Assembly: GCF_001536285.1 (NCBI RefSeq)
Contig: NZ_FAOZ01000022.1
Coordinates: 78,358-142,357, forward strand
Reading direction: 5' to 3'
Origin: Parafrankia irregularis
GTDB taxonomy: Bacteria > Actinomycetota > Actinomycetes > Frankiales > Frankiaceae
Length of the DNA stretch: 64,000 bases
Shown: one piece after another, positions 59,125 through 64,000 of the stretch
How positions within the stretch are numbered: the first letter of the stretch is position 1
Layout: every line of letters begins with the position of its first letter
Notes under the pieces: generated by a model
Database searches by the model: none
What the model saw: the letters and a program-made list of their open reading frames with translations, nothing else
Told to the model about the DNA's origin: nothing
Position numbers and translations under genes: made by a program

Positions 59125-60297
59125 TTAGTAGACGGGCAGCGTCTTGTCCACCTGGGTCGCCCAGGCGGTCACCCCGCCCTGGACGTGCACCGCGGACGAG
59201 AAACCCGCGGCCTTGAGGGTCGCCAGCGCCTCGGCGGAGCGCACGCCGCTCTTGCAGTAGACGACGACCCGCCGGTCCTGCGGCAGCTCCGCCAGGTGCG
59301 CCGGCAGGTCACCCTTGGGGATCAGCCGCGCGCCGGGGATCCGCACGATCTCCCACTCCGCGGGCTCCCGGACGTCGACGAGCTCGATCGGCTCCCCGCC
59401 GTCCAGGATGGCCTTGAGCTCGGCCGCGGTGATCGTCGAGCCGGAGGCGGCCTGCTGGGCCTCCTCGGAGACGACGCCACAGAAGGCCTCGTAGTCGATG
59501 AGCTCCGTGATGGAGGGGTTCTTCCCGCACAGCGGGCACTCCGGGTCCTTGCGGACCTTGATGGAGCGGTAGGTCATCTCCAGGGCGTCGTAGACCATCA
59601 ACCGGCCGACGAGCGGCTCGCCGACGCCGGTCAGCAGCTTGATGGCCTCCGTGGTCTGGATCGACCCGATCGAGGCGCACAGCACGCCGAGCACACCACC
59701 CTCCGCGCACGACGGCACCATGCCGGGCGGCGGCGGCTCCGGGTAGAGGCAGCGGTAGCAGGGGCCGTGTTCGGCCCAGAAGACACTCGCCTGGCCGTCG
59801 AACCGGTAGATCGATCCCCAGACGTACGGCTTGCCGAGCAGCACACAGGCGTCGTTGACCAGGTAGCGGGTCGCGAAGTTGTCCGTGCCGTCAACGATCA
59901 GGTCGTACTGGCCGAAGATCTCCATGACGTTGGAGGTGTCCAGCCTGAGCTCGTGGATCACGACGTTCACGTACGGGTTGATCTCGTGCACGGCGTCCCG
60001 CGCGGACTCGGCCTTGCTCCGGCCGACGTCGGACTGCCCATGGATGATCTGCCGCTGCAGGTTCGACTCGTCCACGACGTCGAACTCCACAATGCCCAAC
60101 GTGCCGACACCGGCCGCGGCCAGGTACATCAGCGTCGGCGAACCCAGGCCACCCGCGCCCACGGCGAGCACCCGGGCGTTCTTGAGCCGCTTCTGCCCGT
60201 CCATCGCGACGTCCGGAATGATCAGATGCCGCGAGTACCTGCGGACCTCGTCGACGGTCAGCCCCTCGGCGGGGGAGACCAGGGGCGGTAGTGACAC
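59125..60297 (-). CDS. moeZ: Adenylyltransferase/sulfurtransferase MoeZ
   Basis: MoeZ activates sulfur-carrier proteins (MoaD, ThiS and CysO types) by adenylation and sulfur transfer. The 390-residue protein has an E1 domain with VGAGGLGSPTLMYLAAAGVGTLG, FDVVDESNLQRQIIHG, and DGTDNFATRYLVNDACVLLGKP. Two CxxC pairs (CYRC and CPLC) probably bind zinc. A C-terminal rhodanese domain has the active-site loop VVYCKSGVRS. GTG 60297 is preferred: it gives the mycobacterial start SLPPLV and has AGGAG upstream; ATG 60330 is an alternative. A 390-bp gap separates it from ku. Confidence 0.92.
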   Translation of the reverse strand: MSLPPLVSPAEGLTVDEVRRYSRHLIIPDVAMDGQKRLKNARVLAVGAGGLGSPTLMYLAAAGVGTLGIVEFDVVDESNLQRQIIHGQSDVGRSKAESARDAVHEINPYVNVVIHELRLDTSNVMEIFGQYDLIVDGTDNFATRYLVNDACVLLGKPYVWGSIYRFDGQASVFWAEHGPCYRCLYPEPPPPGMVPSCAEGGVLGVLCASIGSIQTTEAIKLLTGVGEPLVGRLMVYDALEMTYRSIKVRKDPECPLCGKNPSITELIDYEAFCGVVSEEAQQAASGSTITAAELKAILDGGEPIELVDVREPAEWEIVRIPGARLIPKGDLPAHLAELPQDRRVVVYCKSGVRSAEALATLKAAGFSSAVHVQGGVTAWATQVDKTLPVY

Positions 60298-60687
60298 GTT
60301 GCTCCTCGCCTTCTCAGTGGGCCTTTCCATCTCACGTCCCAGGGCCAGGGAAGCCGAGAGCCCGAGTCGACGATGGAAAACGCCCAGTGTTCCCACCCGA
60401 CGATGCCACAGCCGCCGGTGCCGGCAGCCGCGATCGACGGTTCACGTGCCCTCCCGCGCGACCATGCCCGCAGGCGGGTCGCCCGGAATTCTCCACCATG
60501 GTGCAGCGCATCCCCCGGCTCCGCTGTTCCCGATGTCGCACATCACCGGGAAGTGGCTCGCGCGACAGCGGGCCGGCCCGCGGCAGGGCGCACACCAGGC
60601 GGAACGGGCCGGCGGAACCGAGCGGATGGCCGAAGGCGCGGGACGCGAGGCGGGGGCGGTCAGGCACGGGACGCGAGGCGGGGGCGG
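60298..60687. other. Intergenic stretch between ku and moeZ
   Basis: This 390-bp gap separates two genes on the same strand. It contains a 27-bp direct repeat at its ku end and no gene with a ribosome site. A moeZ promoter should lie at its left end but I could not identify one. Confidence 0.4.
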
Positions 60688-60693
60688 TCAGGC
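60639..60693. repeat. 27-bp direct repeat at the ku 3' end
   Basis: The 27-bp sequence starting CGGGACGCGAGGCGGGGGCG occurs at 60639-60665 and at 60667-60693, separated by one base. The second copy includes the ku stop codon region. It is probably slippage-derived. Confidence 0.8.
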
Positions 60694-61740
60694 GGAACGG
60701 CGGGTCGGCCCGCGGTCGGTGTCCTCCTGAGCAGTGTCGCGGGTGCGCCGCCCTGTTCCCACAGTGGCCTTCGCGCTCGTCGTGGTCTTGGCGCCCGTCG
60801 TGGTCTTCGCGGTTCCCTCCGTCACCTTCGTGACCTTCGCCGGCTTCGCGGTTCCCGCTGTGGCCTTCCCACCGGTCGGGCTCTTCGTGCCCGCCTTCGC
60901 GCCCGGGCTCTTCTGTGTCCTGCGTGCCCGCGCCGGCGCACCGGATTCGGCGCCGCCGTCCCCGCGCCCCTCCCGGGCCGCCTCGATGCTCGCCCGCAAC
61001 GCCGCCATGAGGTCACCCGCGGGCGCCCCCGCGGCCTCGCCGGTGGCGGGGGCGACGACCTCCCGGCCGGCGATCTTGGCATCGATCACGGCCTGGAGGG
61101 CCTCGCGGTAGCCGTCGGAGAACTTCGTCGGGTCGAAGTCCGCGGCCAGGGTCTCGATCAACGAGCCCGCCATGGCCAGCTCCTGCGAACGGACGTCGAC
61201 CTCCTCGGCCAGGAAGTCGAAGTCCGGTTCGCGCACCTCGTCCGGCCAGAGCATCGTCTCCAGGACGAACACCTCGTCGCGGACCCGCAGGGTGGCGAGC
61301 TGCTCGCGCTGGCGCAGCGCGACCTTCACCAGCGCGACCCGCCCGGAGCCGGCAAGCGCGTCCCGCAGCAGCACGTAGGGCTTCAGACCCGGGCGGTCCG
61401 GCTCCAGGTAGTAGCTCTTCGCGAAGTAGATCGGATCGACCTGGTCGAGGGGCACGAACTCCAGCACATCGATCGAGCGGGACGTCGTCAGCGGCAGGCT
61501 CGCGAAGTCCTCGTCGGTGAGCACCACCGTCTCACCGTCGGGCAGCTCGTAGCCCTTGGCGATGTCCGCGTACGGAACCTCCTCGCCATCGCTCTCGGCC
61601 ACCCGGCGATACCGGATTCGCACCCCGTCCGAGCGCCTGACCTGGTGGAACGAAACATCCCGCTCCTGGGTCGCCGAATAGAGCCGGACCGGGATCGACA
61701 CCAGACCGAAGGAGATCGCACCCTTCCAGATCGAACGCAT
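60688..61740 (-). CDS. ku: Ku DNA-end-binding protein of NHEJ
   Basis: The 350-residue protein begins MRSIWKGAISFGLVSIPVRLY, the diagnostic bacterial Ku start. The Ku core follows (HQVRRSDGVRIRYRRVAESDGEEVPYADIAKGYEL, DVLEFVPLDQVDPIYFAKSYYLEPD). It forms a homodimer ring on DNA ends and recruits ligase D, which is not in the window. The C-terminal about 100 residues are a Lys/Thr/Ala-rich tail (TAKTTTGAKTTTSAKATVG), of the kind that aids DNA binding in Ku of related species. With AdnAB nearby, the window encodes both an NHEJ and a resection component. ATG 61740 follows TTGGGGAGTG. Confidence 0.95.
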   Translation of the reverse strand: MRSIWKGAISFGLVSIPVRLYSATQERDVSFHQVRRSDGVRIRYRRVAESDGEEVPYADIAKGYELPDGETVVLTDEDFASLPLTTSRSIDVLEFVPLDQVDPIYFAKSYYLEPDRPGLKPYVLLRDALAGSGRVALVKVALRQREQLATLRVRDEVFVLETMLWPDEVREPDFDFLAEEVDVRSQELAMAGSLIETLAADFDPTKFSDGYREALQAVIDAKIAGREVVAPATGEAAGAPAGDLMAALRASIEAAREGRGDGGAESGAPARARRTQKSPGAKAGTKSPTGGKATAGTAKPAKVTKVTEGTAKTTTGAKTTTSAKATVGTGRRTRDTAQEDTDRGPTRRSA

Positions 61741-62002
61741 GTTCACTCCCCAACTCGAGTCAACACAATGGTGTGCCACTGGAAGACCACCGGAAAGTCG
61801 ATCCGGGTCGCGTGCGGACCAGTCCAACCAGCGCCGAGTCGGGTGCGCCGATGGCGGGTATCGGTGCCAGGCGGACGGAAAGCCGCACCGGAGGTGACGA
61901 GCGGCCCTGGCAGGCGGCGGGCAGCGAGCCACCCGGCGGAGCCGAGCCACCTCCGGCGACAGCGGCAAGCGATGCAGCGGCAAGCGATGAGGGGAGTGCC
62001 TG

Positions 62003-62203
62003 ATGAGTTCACCGACCGAGCAGTTGCTGGAGGTCCCGGACGCCGATGCCGCCGAGCAGTCCCGCGAGCTACGCCCAGCTGACACCGCGGACACCCCGGC
62101 GGCCGACACACCCCGGGTGACCCGCCCCGCCGAGGCCGACGAGTTCGACACCGTCGAGCAGAACCTCGTCGTCGACCAGGACGACGAGGAGGAATACCGC
62201 TAG
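62003..62203 (+). CDS. Small acidic hypothetical protein
   Basis: The 66-residue acidic protein starts MSSPTEQLLEVPDADAAEQSREL and ends VEQNLVVDQDDEEEYR. It has no cysteine, membrane helix or recognised domain. Its end is not that of Pup (no terminal GGE/GGQ). Similar short acidic proteins with a duplicated DADAAEQ/EFDTVEQ pattern seem to be common in actinobacteria, but I cannot name a family. ATG 62003 follows GAGGGGAG. It is divergent from ku. Confidence 0.6.
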   Translation: MSSPTEQLLEVPDADAAEQSRELRPADTADTPAADTPRVTRPAEADEFDTVEQNLVVDQDDEEEYR

Positions 62204-62357
62204 GCCGGTCGAGCCGGTCGAGCCGGTCATCCGGGGCCGAGGGCGCCAACGCGGGTACTGTTGGCGAGATGTCGACGTGGCTGGGCACCGACGGCCACCG
62301 TGTAGTCGGCGAACGGTGTGGTCGACCAACGTCGGTGATCAGTCAGGAGGTGCGCGG

Positions 62358-63059
62358 GTGACAGCCGAGCCTGCGGCGCCGCAGTCGCGTCCGGGTCGCA
62401 CCCCCCGGCTTCCCCGAAGCGCGCGCCGGTTCCAGCTCCTGGGCGCGGCCCGGGAGGTGTTCGTCGCCCACGGGTATCACGCCGCGGCGATGGATGAGAT
62501 CGCCGAGCGGGCCGGGGTCAGCAAGCCCGTCCTCTACCAGCATTTTCCCGGCAAGCTCGACCTTTACCTGGCATTGGTCGACGAGCACACGGAACGGCTG
62601 GTGTCGGCGGTGCGGGCCGCGCTGGCGTCCACGACCGACAACCATGTGCGCGTCGAGCGATCCGTCCGGGCGTATTTCGACTTCGTCAACGACCCCAGCG
62701 GTGCGCACCAGCTCGTCCTGGAGTCGGACCTGCGCAGCGAGCCCGCCGTCCGGCAGCGGGTGGAGGACAGCTTCGCGCAGTGCGTGCGCGCGATCGCGGC
62801 GACCATCGTCGTGGACACCGGCCTCACCCAGGACGAGGCCGACCTGCTGGCGGTCGGGCTGGTCGGCCAGGCCGAGTCGGGCGCACGCTGGTGGCTGCAG
62901 CGCGGCGCCACGATCCCCAAGGAACGCGCCGTGGAGCAGCTGGTGGAGCTGGCCTGGCGGGGAATCGCCGGCTACCCCCGCCAGACGCCCTACGGCGAGG
63001 CGGGCGAGACCCCGGTCGAGACCACGCCGGTCGAGGTCGAGGCGGCCGAGCCGGCCTGA
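62358..63059 (+). CDS. TetR-family transcriptional regulator
   Basis: The 233-residue protein has a TetR HTH near the N-terminus (LLGAAREVFVAHGYHAAAMDEIAERAGVSKPVLYQHFPGKLDLYLAL) and a helical ligand-binding region (VRAYFDFVNDPSGAHQLVLESDL). GTG 62358 follows CAGGAGG at a good distance. By position beside the DUF3107 gene it corresponds to mycobacterial Rv3208. The C-terminal 25 residues are a Val/Glu/Pro-rich tail. Its ligand is unknown. Confidence 0.88.
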   Translation: MTAEPAAPQSRPGRTPRLPRSARRFQLLGAAREVFVAHGYHAAAMDEIAERAGVSKPVLYQHFPGKLDLYLALVDEHTERLVSAVRAALASTTDNHVRVERSVRAYFDFVNDPSGAHQLVLESDLRSEPAVRQRVEDSFAQCVRAIAATIVVDTGLTQDEADLLAVGLVGQAESGARWWLQRGATIPKERAVEQLVELAWRGIAGYPRQTPYGEAGETPVETTPVEVEAAEPA

Positions 63060-63280
63060 CCGCGCGGGATGCGCCGACCACACGGGATGCTTCGGCGCGC
63101 CGCGGCGACCGGCCGCGTCCGGTGTGTGCCCGGAGCCAGCGTGTGCCCGGAGCGAACAGCGGGCCACCAAGCCCGCCCGGCGGCCCGTAGGCCATAGTGT
63201 GGGCGCTGATCGTCCCGTCGGCGGCGCTCGCCGTCACGGAGAACGCCCCCAGCCAAACTCGACCACGCGGAGGTCATCGA

Positions 63281-63508
63281 GTGGAGGTCAAGATCGGGAT
63301 CAAGCACGTCGCCCGCGAGCTGGTACTGGAGAGCACCCAGTCACCAGAGGCGGTCGCGTCGCTGATCAGCGAGGCGGTCGGTGGCAAGACCGGACTTCTC
63401 ACCCTCGTGGACGAGAAGGGGCGCCGGGTCGTCGTCCCGGTGGACGCGCTCGCCTACGTCGAGATCGCGGAGTCCGAGGCCCGCCGGGTCGGTTTCGGCA
63501 CCAGCTGA
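63281..63508 (+). CDS. DUF3107 family protein, TB9.4-like
   Basis: The 75-residue protein reads MEVKIGIKHVARELVLESTQ, then GLLTLVDEKGRRVVVPVDALAYVEIAESEARRVGFG, matching DUF3107 (mycobacterial TB9.4). No function is known. GTG 63281 follows GCGGAGG. It is placed 221 bp after the TetR gene; the gap has no obvious gene. This is the last core gene before the insertion sequence. Confidence 0.9.
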   Translation: MEVKIGIKHVARELVLESTQSPEAVASLISEAVGGKTGLLTLVDEKGRRVVVPVDALAYVEIAESEARRVGFGTS

Positions 63509-63546
63509 CGCTGAGACATCAGCTGACCTCGGACGTCAGCTGAACG

Positions 63547-63589
63547 GGTGCCGGCTGGCCCGCAGGAGAAGCGGGTACCAGCCGGCACC
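63547..63589. terminator. Two-layer hairpin after the DUF3107 gene
   Basis: Outer arms GGTGCCGGCTGG (63547-63558) and CCAGCCGGCACC (63578-63589), with an inner CCCGC/GCGGG, form a strong stem 39 bp after the DUF3107 stop. It probably terminates this transcript. It could instead belong to the left end of the IS element. Confidence 0.55.
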
Positions 63590-63599
63590 GGTCGCTCCT

Positions 63600-63884
63600 G
63601 CAGTCAGGGCCCTGTCCAACCCGCGGCTTCGGGCCGCCGCTGCTGCCGAGCAAGGGTCGCCAGGCCGCTGCGCTGGCCTCCACGGATGCAGGGAAAAATA
63701 GGGCCGGGTCGCCTGGTAAGCCGGTGATTCTGTGATGCCGGTGAGCTCGTGAAGCAAGGCTGGCGATGGAGGCCGGTTCCGGGACTACGGTTTGTGCCAT
63801 GGCAGCCGCCCCTGGCGGCTGCCGGGAGCACGTGTGTCAGATTCGCCCGTTCCCTGGTCTCTCCAGGCGACCCGATGTCCACCG
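63600..63884 (+). mobile_element. Left-end non-coding region of an IS110-family element
   Basis: No core gene can be placed between the DUF3107 gene and the transposase. The stretch contains a perfect hairpin GGCAGCCGCC-CCT-GGCGGCTGCC (63801-63823). The exact left boundary is not visible. In IS110 elements this segment encodes the target-guiding bridge RNA; that identity is inference. Confidence 0.5.
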
Positions 63885-63899
63885 ATGGTCATCGGGTCG
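63868..63899 (+). promoter_or_regulatory. Hairpin with the transposase start codon in its loop
   Basis: CGACCCGATG (63868-63877) and CATCGGGTCG (63890-63899) pair perfectly with a 12-nt loop containing ATG 63885. If it forms in mRNA it would hide the start region of the transposase and limit expression; if in DNA it could be a recombinase-linked site. Speculative. Confidence 0.45.
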
Positions 63900-64000
63900 A
63901 AGGGGGCGGCGTTGGGCCGGCAGGACGTCAAGGACGAGGTCATCTACCTGCGGGCGGCCGGCCTGGATCTGGGGAAGCGGTTCCTGGTCGCGTGCGTGCG
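63885..64000 (+). CDS. IS110-family transposase, 5' end (cut by window)
   Basis: ATG 63885 opens a frame that runs off the window. It has the N-terminal sequence LRAAGLDLGKRFLVACVR, the first strand of the DEDD RuvC-like domain, in which LDLGK supplies the first catalytic aspartate. IS110 transposases recombine DNA with a bridge RNA. Only 38 residues are visible, so completeness and subgroup (IS110 or IS1111) cannot be judged. TTG 63912 is a less likely start. Confidence 0.7.
   Translation, partial: MVIGSKGAALGRQDVKDEVIYLRAAGLDLGKRFLVACV

Noticed and set aside
62003..62203. Prokaryotic ubiquitin-like protein Pup
   Set aside because: It is acidic and of Pup-like length but ends EEEYR instead of the required GGE/GGQ, and no proteasome gene is adjacent.

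Overview
The window is high-GC actinobacterial DNA. Lineage-restricted genes support this: two WhiB proteins (WhiB1/WblE and WhiB7 types), the mycothiol-linked pair SigR/RsrA, mycoredoxin, the AdnAB recombination nuclease, Ku, MoeZ, a UPF0182 membrane protein, a DUF3107 (TB9.4-like) protein and the 24-residue ribosomal protein bL37. The overall make-up and low-complexity, repeat-bearing linkers fit a Frankia-like member of the Frankiales. The genus is inference. Many genes are the counterparts, in similar neighbourhoods, of the Mycobacterium tuberculosis blocks around Rv3193c-Rv3208A and Rv3219-Rv3228 (recalled from memory, not searched).

Layout. 0-10.4 kb: whiB1 and pdtaS face each other. 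They are followed by biotin genes bioF-bioD-bioB, a convergent minus-strand pair (a TB7.3-like biotinyl carrier and a BsaP-like biotin synthase auxiliary protein), a DUF5317 membrane protein, bL37, galE1 and the sigR-rsrA redox operon. 10.4-17.4 kb: a hydrolase, a methyltransferase-aroA-rsgA run, a TetR regulator, hisN and a glycerophosphodiesterase. 17.4-25.5 kb: accessory catabolism (hydrolase, aldehyde dehydrogenase, FAD amine oxidase, class III aminotransferase, Lrp regulator), probably for amines or polyamines. 25.9-28.1 kb: an ABC exporter and tRNA-fMet. 28.3-39.4 kb: UPF0182, PPA1309, PDZ/Lon-like protease, moaE, a zinc metalloprotease, a ThiF/TOMM-like protein and an ABC1 kinase. 39.4-50.4 kb: whiB7 with a long regulatory leader, uvrD2, mycoredoxin, a GAF-ANTAR regulator, an M16 peptidase pair, and PucR and EEP genes. 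50.4-63.5 kb: adnB/adnA, an SDR, an alkyltransferase-like DNA repair protein, moeZ, ku, a TetR and a DUF3107 gene. The window ends inside the 5' part of an IS110-family element.

The genes share themes. Biotin is made (BioFDB), its last step possibly assisted (BsaP) and the product attached to a carrier (TB7.3-like). Thiol-oxidative and antibiotic stress are sensed by SigR/RsrA, mycoredoxin, WhiB1 and WhiB7. Double-strand break repair is represented twice (AdnAB, Ku), alongside UvrD2 and an ATL protein. PdtaS and the GAF-ANTAR protein are two halves of an antitermination signalling style.

Regulatory DNA is the richest layer. It includes a perfect SigR-type promoter upstream of sigR, a WhiB7-type autoregulatory promoter with uORF and terminator, repeated leaderless-type starts (a -10 box 6-7 nt before the start codon), a short coupled leader ORF, several strong hairpins, and a dispersed palindromic repeat found three times. 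I saw no CRISPR array, prophage or complete insertion sequence. Most of the window is chromosomal core, so the novel content lies mainly in small genes, leaders and repeats.
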